A DNA stretch of 64,000 nt from the NCBI GenBank assembly GCA_029948255.1, contig JALIZF010001819.1, forward strand, positions 310,001 through 374,000, read 5' to 3'. Of this stretch, positions 1 through 39,785 are shown in pieces. The stretch's first letter is position 1, and each line of letters starts with the position of its first letter. Under the pieces are notes generated by a model. The model did not search any database. It was not told the DNA's origin and was given only the letters and a program-made list of their open reading frames with translations. The position numbers and the translations under genes were made by a program. Source of the DNA: Telmatactis stephensoni (lineage: Eukaryota > Cnidaria > Anthozoa > Actiniaria > Isophelliidae).

Positions 1-50
1 CTGAAAATTCTCATGGGAAGTATTAGATTTTTATGAATCTTTAGATGTAT

Positions 51-288
51 CAGTGACGTCATACACTCCACACGGGCATTTAGCTCCGTACATTTCTAGT
101 GTAATTTGTAATTGAAATATCTCAACGTAAATGTTCTACATTGAAGAAAACTGACCAGAAAATTAATCCTTAGTCTAAACAATGTAAGAAAACACACATT
201 TTTAGTGTCAAAGAAATTGAATTGTTTAAGAACAAAACATAAAGAAATGTATGGAGCTGAATGCTTAAGTTGAGTGTATGACGTCACC
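51..288. repeat. Foldback (MITE-like) element
   Basis: About 50 bp at 51-107 (containing GTGACGTCATACACTC) recurs as an imperfect reverse complement at 243-288. The centre is AT-rich and non-coding. This is a short inverted-repeat element, and a CRE-like TGACGTCA core lies in each arm. No target-site duplication was identified. Confidence 0.7.
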
Positions 289-555
289 ACAACGGTTTTG
301 GTGCTAGTCTCCCTTTAAGAGTCGTGAAAATTGCATGCAAAGTTGATCAAAAGTCACGCCTGCAGTATGACTCAGGTAATATATCTGTAACTCCTCGTAA
401 GATGTCATTTAATTGGCTTGATAAGATAAAAGAATCTATTGTTGTCATTGCCGTTTTCAAAAGTTTCTTTTGTTTAGATTCTCGTGTGGCCCAGCAAATG
501 GATGAAATCTTCCGAGAAGTGCAGGTCGCCTCGTAAACAGACTAACAGTACTTAC

Positions 556-1208
556 CAGTATCAGCAAGAGTCTGTGGGTCAAGCTCTGCAATAGGTCTAT
601 TACCAAGTTTAGCATTAACAGCAGCCCTTTCACGCATAACTTCCACAGGGACACCCCGAAGATCGTTTAACGATTTTCTCTTTTTACTCCAACTTTTCTC
701 ATTCTTTGCTTCAAACATTTGTGCATCTACATTCGAGAAAGATTTGCTGCTTTTCTTGCTTCTCCTCTCAAAGAATTTATGAGGTGCCCCTTGAGATGCA
801 GGTTTTATACCAGGTTCCATTGATTTTTTGATAGTCCCATTATTTTCAATATTAGAAGAAACAGTTTCTACAGGAAGACTTGCCTGTGGCGAAGCCAAAT
901 CCTGCTCGTTTGTAAAATCATAGTTAACTACATTCAATAATTCATTTTCACGTTCTGATAATGTCGTATGACCAGTGCCGTGCTTCAAGTTTATGGGTTT
1001 GGGTGGAAGTGGTGGTTTAGATGGGCTACTTTTTGGTGATGAAGTGCTTGGAGTACTCTCTGGTTTCTTTTGCATGTTAATAGGTTTAGGCATCAGTGGA
1101 GGCTTTTTCACTGGGCTCGATGTTGCTGGAATGTTATCTGTTTTCGGTTTTAGAGGTAATCCATCGGAGGACGATTTGAGTGAAGGTTGTTCTGGCATGG
1201 TGGTTGTG
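556..1208 (-). CDS. Proline-rich protein, single exon of an unassigned gene (partial)
   Basis: An open exon runs from a good acceptor (TTTTCTGGCAG, exon base 1208) to a consensus donor (GTAAGTAC after base 556). An ATG in good context (CAACCACCATG) lies at 1198, 11 bases into the exon, so this may be the first coding exon, giving 214 codons plus one base. The product is low-complexity and rich in Pro, Ser and Lys. It has class-II-type SH3 ligand motifs (KPPLPPKP, KKPPLMPKP) near residues 30-70 and basic serine-rich stretches later. This suggests a cytoplasmic adaptor or scaffold, but I recognise no family. It lies on the same strand as UVRAG, 1.2 kb downstream. It could conceivably be a disordered UVRAG tail exon, but the conserved UVRAG exon that should intervene is missing, so I treat it as a separate gene. 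The rest of the gene lies left of the window or is not recognisable. Confidence 0.5.
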
Positions 1209-2084
1209 CTGCCAGAAAACAGTTCATTAGCTTTCAACAACAACAACAAAAATTGCATACATATTTGCATCAATCCCTTATTTTCACTACTACGTTGTTT
1301 CAGAAAGAGTGACCTTAATTGTAGTTCACAGAAGCGTAAGTCACAATGTACTTTTTCATGTACATTAGTGTATTTTCATTAATCATTTTCAAATTACGTA
1401 CACCAAAAGATGCAATGTACTTTCAGAATTCTTCAATTGTAATCCCCAGGAGAGTGAATTGAGCAATGGCTGCCATGTTTTTTGTTCAATTCCTCTCTCC
1501 TGAGAAATAATTGCAATCCACGAACATACCACGTGACTATGCCTACCTTGCACGAAATTTTGTCTCTAATGTATCTTTGATGTTTGGAAGAGTGTTTCGG
1601 AGATTTGGAGTCGCAAGATTGCAATACTGCCGAAGCTATGGATTAAATAAAGACTGTAAGCTTATAAATGTCGTCTCCATGTGCCTGGAAGTGTTTGTTC
1701 CTCTCACCTGTGCAATGTTCTTATTTAATAGAAATATGCCATAATAAAATTGAATCTTTTCTTTGCCTTTGGTATGTAAGGGAAACCTGGCGAAATTTAC
1801 AATAGCATCAACAATGTGTGATGGACAATAAACCTGCTAACAAATTTAGCAGCTACAGCAGTGTCAAAAAAGACATGGTATAATCACTCTCTCACTCATA
1901 CTCATTTATTTACAATTTACTCATTACGGTATTAGTGATGTATTTAGGGCAGGATTGCAGATGGTGCGCACCCTCTCTTGAAACAACTTTGAGCCCTTTT
2001 ATTCTTGATACTTTCCCACAAAAAGCTTCTGGACCGTATTCAATTTCAATAATGCTGCACCCCACGCTTGAACAGGGTCCCCTA
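1209..2084. other. Non-coding interval, nothing recognised
   Basis: Short open frames occur here on both strands (for example around 1433-1744 and 1925-2090). None has splice-site support or recognisable similarity. No UVRAG continuation was found. Confidence 0.4.
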
Positions 2085-2450
2085 TACCTTTAGCTTGAAA
2101 CATGAAACGTGAAACGCTAAATGTAATTTAGACAAAGTTAAAGTTGAGGCTGTTGGTCAGCAGGGTGCTCTCCTCCTTGTTACAGGGCCGGCCCATGTGC
2201 TTGCTGCTGCTGAGGATCGTGCAATTCCTTGCTGCTTGAGAGCTGCTGTTTTTGTCCCTCCCTCCTCTCCCTAGTGGTAAGTAGTCCATCTAAGTATAAA
2301 ACTCCACTGATTGCAGTCAGTTTGACAGGTGCTAGGTGGTGGACCATGGTTGGTTACTATGGTTACCTCCTTGCAACCGGGGATGGGCATCCCTTGTGGT
2401 GGCATTAAAGCACCTAAGCCCAACCTCATCACTGCCAATGAGTTTAATTA
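2085..2450. repeat. Dispersed repeat, copy 1
   Basis: This segment is a diverged direct copy of the one at 4800-5135. Both begin with GGCTAAATG or GCTAAATG followed by AATTTAG and AAAGTTAAAGT. Both contain TCCACTGATTG, a CAGGTGC-AGG-GGTGG block and ATGGTTACCTCCTTGC, and both end near a GATGAGTT or CAATGAGTT motif. No A/B-box pair or open frame was seen, so the class is unknown. It ends about 10 bp from the last traced UVRAG exon. Confidence 0.7.
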
Positions 2451-2459
2451 TGAACTCAC

Positions 2460-5400
2460 TCTTTGTCTTTGTCCGCAACTTTCTCAATGGTGTAGTCCAT
2501 GACAGTTGACCTAGAGCCCATAGGGTTCATAGCATAACGCATTGGAACTTCTAATATTTTACTTATCATGTACACAAGATGACAGGCATAACCAAGGGAA
2601 CACGACAATGTGTCGTCATCAGTTGCTATGGAAATATAAAATGAACAAGTAAAGACAAAAGGAATGAACAGATACAAAGAATTAAAGATACACACTGTGC
2701 ATTTGATATGAAGAACTTACCAAAGAATTCTTCTGATTCAGAATTCGGTAAACGTACTCCACAAATAAGGAACTCTTTGCTGTTGAGCTACAAGGACACA
2801 GGGTGGAGCAAAATTAATAATGGGACCATCTTAGGAGGTTCATGCCAATAGGTGATTAATGGTGATTAAAATAGGACAGTCTCTTGACCAACCAGATTGA
2901 GGAAATTGTAACAGATATGTTGATAATCCTTATCTTACATTACAGTCTCATTTCTTCCACATTTGCTAAATCCCTCACATCCTTTTATTTCAGATCAATC
3001 TAACTACATTTATTACCTGTACAATGGGATAAATGTAAGTCAGCTCACATGCTAGTTGACGTTTCCTGATGTTTAATTGAGCATTTAACTTGACAAGTGA
3101 TTCTCTAAAAAGATAAACAAATTTCAAACAACAATAGTGATTCTCAACACAGCTTGGCTTGAATGATCCCCTCCTAACAGCACCTCTCTCAAGCCCTTCC
3201 ACAACAAAAAAAGTAAGCCAAATAGCATCTATTTATCACAACAGGAACAAGAACTGCATTATGACAACATGTAAAGCAATGTTTATATATCATTTATTTT
3301 GATTCATTTATTTTTTTAGCTAAGAAGACAGAAACAACAGAAATTTAATCTTACTAAGCATTTCCTGCATGTACATAGTACACGTACCTTTTGTTGATGT
3401 GTGCCTGCTTATGCTCTCTCAGTAACAGGTTTTTCTCTTCATATTCCTTTCTCTTCCTTGCTAAATTATTTTCTATAACAAATTAACCAAAAAATTGACA
3501 TCGAATTCGATAACAAATAAGAAAAAAATGAAGAAATAAAAAAATGTACAAAGAAATGAATAAATGAAGGAACGAACAAACAAAACAAGGAAGGAAGGAT
3601 GGATGGATGGATGGATGGAAGGAGGTGAAGGAAGGAAGGAGGGAGGGAAGGAGGGGGAGGGAGGGAGGGGGAGGGAGAAAGGGAGGGAAAGAGAGGGAAA
3701 GAGAGGGAAGGAGGGAGGGATGGAAGGACAAAAGGAAGGAAGGAAGGAAGGATATAATAGATGGATAAAATAAGAATAAGTTAACACACAGTGTATGGGC
3801 ATACAGATATAGAGGACATTGAATCTATAGATACAGTGCAGGTTCATTAAAAAATTGATTTGAACCAGAATAAAAGTCATGACTTAATATTTCAATGAGT
3901 CAAACACAATAAATGCACAATAAATTTCAAGAAACATTCTTTCTAGCATACTGTACCTCTTCTTCTGATTGTGTTTAGCAACTTTTTCTCCTCTTCTCTT
4001 TCTAAAAGAAAATATAAAGGTACTATTATCAAGAACTTCATGAAACACACTTCTAAAAATTATTTACTGCAAAAACGCTTGCATCGCAACCACCAACAAA
4101 TTCAAACTTTCAGTTGAATTTTGGGTGTTTCTGATCTGCCAATCATGGAAGGGGGCGGAGCATATGCAAATGCCCTTGAGGGACCTCAAGGTGAATTTCA
4201 AACCTGGATAGAGGTCGGATTGAGGGCATAATACACATTAAGCTCCGCTCCCTTTCGGTTCATGAATGGTGGATCAGAAAAATCTAAATTCTAACTGAAA
4301 GTTTAAAATCGTCAGTCAAGCATTTTTCGCAGTAAAGCAACTTCTATAAAAGTAACTGACCTTTTCTGATGACAGCAGTTTTGGTGGCTAGTTCTTCTCT
4401 AAGTAATTTCAGCTTTAGCTTTAAACTTTCTCTTTTTGCCAACTAATTTATAAAAGGCATTAATAGATAAATTTATAAAGCACGAGTAAACACCAGCAAT
4501 AATAAAAAATGCCAGACCAATTAGCATACCTGCAGCATTGATTTTTCTGTAGTGAGTAAACTATTCTTTATAGATTGCTGGTATCCCTGAACTGATATTT
4601 GAGTCTGTCGGATTGCTCGCTGAAGTGAACGAAGTCTGTCAAACAGAATATTTTATCAGTTTGCAGTGTTCTCATTCTCTTTACCAGTATTTATTGAATT
4701 AGAGCAGATTATAAGTAACAAGATGTCTCATCCTGTCTCATATGGACTAATATTCCCAAAGATGCATGACGAGTGAATCACAACAAAACAACACCAAAAA
4801 TGTGGCTAAATGCAATTTAGGCAAAGTTAAAGTCGAGGCTTATCATGATGCGGGGCGCCCCTAAGCAATTCAAGGGTCACGTGGAGTCATTGCTGTAGAT
4901 CAGTCGTGGATCTAAGCAATTGCTATTGCTGTGTTCCCAACCCTCCCTTCCTCTCAAGTAAGGACAAGATAGGTAAGTGCCAGTTATTCCACTGATTGTA
5001 TCAGTGTGCCAGGTGCCAGGAGGTGGGCCGAGGTTGTGTTGCCATGGTTACCTCCTTGCTGTGGGCAGGCAGTGCACCTGCCACAGTGTTGTAGAGCACC
5101 TACCTCCAAAACTCATCTGAGCCGATGAGTTACGTAAGTCTGGGAAATTTTTTTAATAAAAATTAATGTACTTTTGCACTGTCAAATGGCATTTATTTCT
5201 CACCTTTGAAGAGAAGCATTGTTGTAACTAGGAACAACCTGCAATCACATGAACTTGGAGTCAGACAAAGATTTTTATGGTTTCTATTCCAATTGAAATG
5301 CAAAATATCTGCATATCAAAGTCCTGTACCTGTTCTGTGTCCACTTTCAGGGAAACAAAAGGTTGCTGTGATTCACCGAATGACCTTGAAAACAATAAAA

Positions 5401-8400
5401 TTAGTAAATCTATTAAACTAATCATTACATTATCCATTGTATATGTTGTGATTAAAAATTATTTTTGGTTTAATAAATCAAACGAAATAGAAGTCAATTG
5501 AACTATACCAGGCAGAGACAATCGTGAATGTGTGTGTAACACTGTCTTATTTCAGAAAAAAAATTAACACTGACATTCCATAAAAATGTCTAGCAGGGGT
5601 TGCTTTGCAGTGTAGATGAAAACCAACTATAAACCGTTACCCTTGGTATAGTGTTGTTCAATGAAGCACCATAATAGCCATCTACAAGTCCAAATATCAA
5701 TGTGTTTGGGGGATGGTTAGATGTTCTGATCTGTAAAAGAAGTAAGATTACATTATCAATGATAAACGAAAACGTTTTGAGGGTACTCCCTAATGTGGCT
5801 AATGTGGCTAAAGAGAGGCAGTACTGTATCAGGCTGGAGGCATAGAAAAGGGTAAGAGTGTCACAAGTTAAAATATTAACTGAGAGTAGAGATTTATGTC
5901 ATCAGTTAAAGTATAGAGTAGATTTCGAATGACTGTGAAAACTGGCACCTGCCTGGTCATGGCACAGTTACTGCAGGAATTTCGAATATTTTTATAGACA
6001 TCACGGCACTGACACAGTCATGACACGGCATGGTCCGTTTTACACTCATACGAAATCTGCTGAAATTGACTGCATAGTACAATTAGGAAAGGTGCTGGCT
6101 GTCAATTAGGGTTTTCCAATTTACACTGACACAGTCACGACATGGTGTGGTCCGTTTTACACTCATACGAAATCTGTAGACCATAATAATCATCTATCCT
6201 TTGGTCTGAAAATTGTCAAACCAGTTTGATCTTTATTTTCTATTTGGCCTCAGTGCAGCCTCTCTCCATAGTACAAAACTTTGTTGAATACACCACCCAC
6301 CCCCACCCCCCTGGAGAAGGGTTATCATTACATCACACTGTTAAGTGTATAATTTATGTAGTGCTACACTGTCATTTTTTATAACTGTACGTACCTGGTC
6401 ACCAAGATACTGCAAGACCATCAAGTCTACTTTCCATTCAATAATAAGAGAGAATTTACTATCATGGCCACCCCATAATCGAACCATGAACACTTTAGTT
6501 GTATTAAGGTTTGAAATTCTGTAAGGTCATGATTTAAATAAGAGAAGTGCTCCCTCTTGAATATCGGCAACCCCTCTCCACTGCTTTTTGAAATAAGGGA
6601 CTGGTCATTATTTACAGGGGGGGGGGGGGGGCTGGTGGAAATAGAGGGGGGCCACAGATTTTTACGCTCACTCTGTAAGAATGTTATGTGTGTATGTATG
6701 TAGAAAGGGGGAGGGGCCATCAAAAATTGAGCATTACCTTTTTCATTTCCACCAGCCCCCCGCTTCCTGTAAATAATGACCAGTCCCTAATTATAAGCAG
6801 CCCCTCCTGAAGAAATGCTGCTCCCTTCTCCTGTCTCATGAGACTGATGATTTCACTGTTAGTATAATTATAGGGTAAATGATTCTGCAACAATAAAAGC
6901 TTCATTTACTGTGGTATTGCCGCACATTCAATGATACATGTACTGGTACTTCTTGAATCTTCTGGTACAGTACATGTGACTCTGTTTTATCCTTCAATTA
7001 ATTCTAGTTACAATTCTTGGGAAGGGAGTATTTTCTATCAAAAGCACCTCCTTCCAAATGAAGGCCCCTCTAGAATGAGCATTGTCTTTCCACCCTTGAA
7101 AAGATGATATTAAAGACCCTGGGTGCTTACAGTATTTGAATTGATTCAAATAAGCACCCAGAGTCATTAATATTGTATTATATACATCATTACCATAATA
7201 GTCCCCTTCACAGAACTTTCTCTGCGCCATCTTGAAAGGTAGCCATGCCTTTGCATCAAAGTGAGACGAACGGTGAGCTTGCAATGATAGAGACCTGTGA
7301 ATAATTGTCCTAGGTATTAAAAAAGGTATCTATCATTGCACGCTCACCATTCGTCTCGCTTGGATGAAAAGGCACGGCTACCTTTCAAGATGGCGCAGGG
7401 AACTGTGAAGGGGACTATTAAGATCATCTCAGGAAAACCTCAACAAACAGCAACCCCAACCACCACGTACCACGCCTACACTTTTCATCAACACTAACAA
7501 ATTCCTTTAGAATAAATAAAATTGTTTTATTTCAGTGTCAACTATTAAGAGGATACAAGTTGTAGAACTTTGTGACCAGTCATTGGCAGTGTTCAATTCA
7601 AAGCTGGCCCATGTTGGATTCTATAATTCAAAGTAGAAATATATTTCTACACTCAGAGCAGATAATGAATGTATATGGATGATAACAGTGCAGAGTTTTC
7701 ATAAAAAAATTTATATAACAGCTTGCCAACTAGCCATTTCCCAATCGAGTAGGGGACTGGGTACTAGTTTGAGCATTTAATGCAATTATGAAATAAACCC
7801 CATAACATGAAAGAGCACATCAAAATATTCAAGATTATGGAGTTTCATTGTATTCTGTGGAATATGGACTGTGTGGCAGCCATTCAAATATGTAAAAAAT
7901 TATAAAGAAATGTACGGTTTGGAGGGACAGTGTCCTTCCAAATCATACATTCCCTTGTAATTCTATGAATCTTTGAAAGGCTACTGCTGTGGAAATATGT
8001 AGCCAAATACTATCAAAATTTGGAATCTTGTATATATTGATATGCTCTTTCACATCATATGGTGTATTTCTTAATTGTATTAAATATCTAAACTAGTACC
8101 CAGCTCCCTACCTGATTGGGAAATAGCACAGTAGTCATGTGAAACAATATCACATTGGTGAACTTCTATTTTGAAATCAATATATTCTGCAAACAGCTCT
8201 GACAAACAACTTGTTTTATTAAGACTTACCAAGGAATACGTAATTTTCTCACTTGTGTAAATAGCTGTGAAATAAAGTATGACAGTATGAATTTTATAAA
8301 GTGTGTCACCTAAAATAATATTATAATTTAACAAGATCCCTCAATAATTCCAAAATAGCTTAGGTTTTGGTAGGTTATTGTCATTGAACATTATTTTTGC

Positions 8401-9518
8401 CTACCTTCATGATCACCATTAAAATTGTGCAAAGAGAAGTATGTTTCAAGAAGACAATCAACTAAAGTATCACCAGACAGTGGAAACTTTGGAACAATAT
8501 TCCTAGCAGATACACTGTGTAAGTGTCGTAGACGTCGCTGGAATTAATACAGGAAAAATTGAATATTGATAACAGTGATGTTAATAATAATGGTCATGAA
8601 TAAATAATAATATTAATTTAATGCACCTATCAATGGTTTGCCCAAGGAGGGGGGGGGGGTACGGGCAACCCCAGGGGAATTTGACTTTTTCAGTTTTTTC
8701 AAAGGTCAATTTTCCCACCCTTGGTGATGGCAACACAAAACACCACTTTTCAAGATGGCGCCTGAGTCAAATTCCCCACTTTGGGCTCGTATGGATCGTA
8801 ATGGAAGTCAAAATCCCTACCCTGGTAAAGCTTTATGAAGTCAAATTCCCGTGAGTTGCCTGTACATCCCCCCCTCCTCCTGGGGCAAACCATTGATAGG
8901 TGCATAATGTCAATGATAAAATTAATCTTAATTGCTGCAATAATAAAACTAGAAATGAAAATCTGACATGATAATGCAATGTAAATAACAACAATAGTGC
9001 CAATGATGATGATGATGACGATATGATGATGATAATAACAAATAATGGAAGTAAGCTTGATTAAATTATTTTTGAATCAAATTAACAAATGAAGATATTC
9101 TAAATTCATTGAGGATAACGAATTCACTGATTTAACATTTATTAATTCTCAGGGAAGATTCGAGTACGTATTCTGACATTCTCAAATAATGAACATCTTG
9201 ACATCTTGAAAAAGTATCCTTTCTGCGGCCTCGTACATGACAGTCGATATCCAATCTTTATTTTGTATTATTAACAGAATCAAATACAGAACACATTATC
9301 GATCTTATAAATACTGTAATGACCATTAATCCTGAGGCTCTTATTTTTTCGTTCTGATTATTTAAATAAGTTCCATCGACATTCGAAACTAAATGAAAAT
9401 AATAACTCCAGCCATTTTGTGTCAATCACGGGAATCTCAAAAGAATTTCATGTACAAATACCTGTTGTGTGGCGAGACCAATATGTCGGATTCTACCAAG
9501 TGTTTCTTTACTTGCCAT
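2460..9518 (-). CDS. UVRAG: UVRAG: UV radiation resistance-associated protein (3' part missing)
   Basis: UVRAG replaces ATG14 in the class III PI3-kinase complex (VPS34, VPS15, Beclin 1) that drives endosome and autophagosome maturation. Fourteen exons (listed separately) join in continuous phase for 1151 nt, about 383 residues. Landmarks in order: start MASKETLGR; RRLRHL plus ARNIV (the human N-terminal block); a C2-like region with TSEKITYSLNPTW, RLWGG and LIIEWKV, then GLVDGYYGA; a Lys/Glu-rich coiled coil; LNAQLNIRKRQL and ELTYIYPI; then CGVRLPNS, LGYACHLVYMISK and GSRSTV of the UVRAG/ATG14-type C-terminal domain. The start was chosen because it splices in phase onto RRLRHL and follows the short promoter shared with MED14. 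After the donor at 2459 the conserved segment equivalent to human FPLYPKG...YGVYLLNKN was not found in 1-2450, so the gene looks incomplete here. Introns are filled with foldback elements. Confidence 0.95.
3560..3770. repeat. GGAA/GGGA/GGAT simple repeat
   Basis: Purine-rich simple sequence (GGAAGGAAGGATGGATGG, then GGGAGGGAGGGGGAGG) in a UVRAG intron. The open frames across it on both strands are low-complexity artefacts. Confidence 0.9.
4062..4337. mobile_element. Foldback/MITE in UVRAG intron
   Basis: The arms at 4062-4162 and 4237-4337 are imperfect reverse complements of about 100 bp. They begin TTTACTGCAAAAACGCTT and share CAAACTTTCAGTT and a GGAGCGGAGC/GGGCGGAGC block. It is non-autonomous and has no coding content. 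Confidence 0.75.
4800..5135. repeat. Dispersed repeat, copy 2
   Basis: Diverged direct copy of 2085-2450, in a UVRAG intron. Shared blocks include AATTTAGGCAAAGTTAAAGT, CCACTGATTG and ATGGTTACCTCCTTGC. Confidence 0.7.
5905..6180. mobile_element. MITE of the AGATTTCGTATGA family, with partial second copy
   Basis: The segment runs from GAGTAGATTTCGAATGACTG to CACTCATACGAAATCTGCTG, which are reverse complements. The interior carries repeats of GGCACGG/GTCATGACACGG. A truncated copy of its right half follows at about 6120-6180. Related copies lie at 30546-30695 and 36770-36918, each in introns of the neighbouring genes. Confidence 0.7.
6590..6795. mobile_element. Foldback element with G-rich arms
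   Basis: AGGGACTGGTCATTATTTACAGG followed by a run of G and GCTGGTGGAAAT at 6595-6645 recurs as its reverse complement at 6745-6790. It lies in the UVRAG intron just upstream of the exon at 6395-6492. Confidence 0.7.
7199..7421. mobile_element. Foldback/MITE with arms of about 95 bp
   Basis: The left arm starts at AGTCCCCTTCACAG (7199) and includes GCGCCATCTTGAAAGGTAGCC. The right arm (7328-7421) is its reverse complement, ending GTGAAGGGGACTA. The loop is only about 40 bp, so the transcript could form a long hairpin. Confidence 0.8.
7732..8126. mobile_element. Near-complete palindrome, 395 bp (MITE)
   Basis: The whole segment folds on itself around 7935. GCCATTTCCCAATCG at the left end matches the reverse complement of GATTGGGAAATAGC at the right end, and matching continues through TGGGTACTAGTTT, CATGAAAGAGCAC and GGTTTGGAGG/CCTTCCAAATC at the centre. 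It is non-coding and lies in a UVRAG intron. Confidence 0.85.
8621..8905. mobile_element. MITE with inverted termini
   Basis: ATGCACCTATCAATGGTTTG at 8621 is matched by CAAACCATTGATAGGTGCAT ending at 8905, a 20-bp perfect inverted repeat that extends into G-rich/C-rich arms. The interior has TCAAATTCCC repeats. Confidence 0.85.
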
Positions 9519-9695
9519 ACTTTTGCATTTACCGTGAATTTAGCGCCATTTTCATAATCAAGACTTTGGATTTGTTTTATTTTTCAAGGACTTCCTCTTT
9601 CCATCACCTGAGCGGCCATCTTGTCTAATTTGCATATGGATTCTTACGCATGTGCTTTTGCGTTATACGAGCCTGCAGTAGTAAGACCGTCCAAG
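9519..9695. promoter_or_regulatory. Bidirectional promoter between UVRAG and MED14
   Basis: The UVRAG start codon (9518, minus) and the MED14 start codon (9696, plus) are 177 bp apart, head to head, so both promoters must lie here or overlap the first exons. There is no obvious TATA box. AAGATGGCGGC spans the MED14 ATG, and its counterpart GCGGCCATCTTG lies at about 9612-9623 in the opposite orientation. Both match the YY1-type CAAGATGGCNGC motif common at housekeeping promoters. Binding is inferred from motif alone. Confidence 0.75.
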
Positions 9696-37107
<27,412 letters not shown>

Positions 37108-38337
37108 TTGGTTAATATTTAAATAGATATAACCAGGGTGGTATAAGGAGAGAAACCTGGTACTACCACCGTCATCACGTGTCACATTCTAGTATTGGTT
37201 ATGGCGACATTAGCAATATCACTTGATTGGTTAATATTTAAATATATATAACCAGGGTGATATAAGGAGAGAAACCTGGTACTACCACCGTCATCACGTG
37301 TCACATTCTAGTATTGGTTATGGCGACATTAGCAGTATCACTTGATTGGTTAATATTTTAAATAGACCTAACCAGGGAGATGTAAGGAGTATATTGATAC
37401 TTCAAAAACTTTGTCAAAAGGAGGATTTTACCATGTAAACTTTATCCAGTTAACATAATCAAGGTCAATATGATGTCACGTGATTAGTTATATATAAAAT
37501 ATAAATATCTAAAACATCCGAAGAATTCGATTTACTTAACTTATTTACTAGACGCTAATACAATTTATAAGATAGATAAATGGATAAAATACCATTTTTA
37601 GAGGATTTACAAGTTATTCGTATGCTGGCAGTTTGGACATATAATGTAGGATGCCGATATACCTAATTCAAAAGTATGTCCTTGGTTTTGTTGCGTATTG
37701 CATTCCAAGACCGAAATGCATTATGGGCAATGTAAATTGGGCAACAAGAGACTGTAACAACTTTGACTTGATGTGTCTTCTTAGGTCGAATATGAGCAGA
37801 CCTTTCATAATCTCTTTTTGTGAAACATTTCTTGCAGATTAAAATTGCAGTGGCGAGCATTTTGGTGGCTTAATATTCTAGTACAGTGTTTTCGTTGGGA
37901 ATCGATAGCTATATGTGAACTTCCGGTTGATCTCTCGCTTTGTTTTCTCTAAGGACCAATTAGAAGACAGGAAAAATTCGATTACGCCAGAGCCAGTATT
38001 TTTCTGCAAGCGTGCGCAGTAAGAAAAATCGGCTTTGGGGACGAGATTGGTACATTTATCAAATAGGATTAAATTATCACTGACGTCACGTGATAGAGTG
38101 GTTTTCATAACCTCTGAAAGAAATCTCTGATGGATATATGAAAACCACTCGAAAAATCACGATATTTCGCGATATTTTAACACGAGTCTGACGTCAGTGA
38201 TAATTTATTCCTATTTGATAAATTGACTAATTTACGAAAGTTCAACATCTGTTTTTATATGTTTTTGCAATTAGGTGTATAAACGTACTTATGACGCTTT
38301 TGATTTCTCATGACAACTTTACATTCCTTAGACGAAT

Positions 38338-38902
38338 TAAGGCCCTGTCCACACGGAGACGTTTTGATCTGTAAAGGCGCTGTTTCACGTTGCGAAACAA
38401 TTTGCTGGAGGGTTGCACAGTGTAACAGGGGTTGTCTCGCAATTTTTTTGTTGCGTGTAGCGTTGCATGAAGTAGAACTCAGGTCTACTTTTCGCAACGC
38501 ATTGCGGCAACTTGCATGCCATTGCACAGTGTATCACCCCTCCAGCAACTTTCCTCGCAATTTTTGAGGCACGTTTTCTACGAGCGCATGCGCAATTTCT
38601 CATTTCGCTCTGAGGAGCCATCTTGAATCTCGCTCCCAGCTTGACTCAACCAAAAATATTGCAAATTGCTGGGTAAATTGCACAGTGTAACAGCGACTTA
38701 AAGCTGCTTAAATTTTTGAGCGTTTACTTGTCTCGTCCACACGAAAACGCTGGCGTTTTCACTGTAAACGCTTATTTTTGAAAACGCATTTCAAAGTGAC
38801 TATATTCGTAAACGCTCATCTATCGTTTTCGTGTGGACAGAGACATTTTTAGTCGTTTGCATTTAATCATTTACAAAGCGTTTCCGTGTGGACGGGGCCT
38901 GA
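38338..38902. mobile_element. MITE with GGCCCTGTCCACACGG termini
   Basis: AAGGCCCTGTCCACACGGAGACG at 38339 is matched by GCGTTTCCGTGTGGACGGGGCCT ending near 38901. Inside is another inverted pair (GCTGGAGGGTTGCACAGTG / CACAGTGTATCACCCCTCCAGC), suggesting nesting of one MITE in another. It is non-coding. Confidence 0.85.
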
Positions 38903-39499
38903 AGGAAAAGAGTACTTTATTTTCAGCTCTGGGTTTTGATTATGGGACTGTAAACATATTTAAATGAATTTGCTGTACAATGTTCTACAGTAAATTTGCA
39001 TGGTCATTCTCGTTGCAGTGCTTTTTATTCCACTGCATGAATAAAACTGATGGAACAAAAAGAGGATAATTAAACAATGAATACAGAATCCCATGATGTA
39101 ATAGTCGGCAACATGTCATTCATTTAATTCTTGGTATTTTGCACTATTTAGTCAGTACTTTTGCACGGGTTAAGTGCAATCACTACTGTTTCGTGCTCGC
39201 TTTTAATTTTGCGCTCGATAGCCAATATCTAGAGTGTCTGTCATAGAAGTATTACTTAAAGGACTATAAACCGAATTTCTGGCTAAGTCCACTCTCATCC
39301 TGATAAATTTGGAAATAATCACGGTTTTTATTGCTACGGTTAGGCCTTCCGTGTTGTTTTTTTTTTTTCAGTTATCTTAGTTATAGTACTTTATTCATCT
39401 TTTAACTCATTCTTAAAATAAATTATTATTGTATATATATATTTTATTATTAGTCCATGATGAATGTAGAGCTACCCTGTAGACATGTCATCATTAAAC

Positions 39500-39532
<33 letters not shown>

Positions 39533-39785
39533 CTAGCCAAGGTGCGAGAACGGAGTGAAATGAATGGTTTTCAAATTTCTCCACAGATCACTGTAGAATA
39601 AGCGCTGCTAATTATAGAATAGTTTTTGTTTGACTGTGAAAACGACTGTCAATTGTGTTATGTCATAAAATACCTGTGCCATGCCAAGTCTAAGCATTTT
39701 GAGTGAATCAAACATACCATTGACCAATCAAATCGGTATAGCTTCAGGGACAAAGCAAACTTTCATAAAAAGTACAACAGCTGTA

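Larger units (their letters stand above)
2460..9518 (-). other. UVRAG: UVRAG exon table (minus strand, transcription order)
   Basis: Coding exons, higher to lower coordinate: 9518-9462, 8537-8405, 8264-8230, 7620-7557, 6492-6395, 5730-5641, 5238-5204, 4635-4530, 4442-4361, 4001-3957, 3472-3388, 3104-3017, 2787-2721, 2625-2460. All introns are GT-AG. The exon pair 7620-7557 / 6492-6395 was chosen because it restores both reading phase and exact length agreement with human UVRAG between NPTW and WGG. The acceptors before 6492 and 5238 have weak pyrimidine tracts and are the least certain. A polished assembly or transcript should be checked at those two. Confidence 0.85.

Noticed and set aside
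3473..3880. Pro/Ser/Phe-rich open frames
   Set aside because: Artefact of the GGAA/GGGA simple repeat in a UVRAG intron.
8113..8198. Possible UVRAG exon reading LFAEYIDFKIEVHQ
   Set aside because: It does not fit the reading phase of its neighbours, and its donor lies in the terminal repeat of a MITE. The exon at 7557-7620 (NPTW) fits phase and homology instead.
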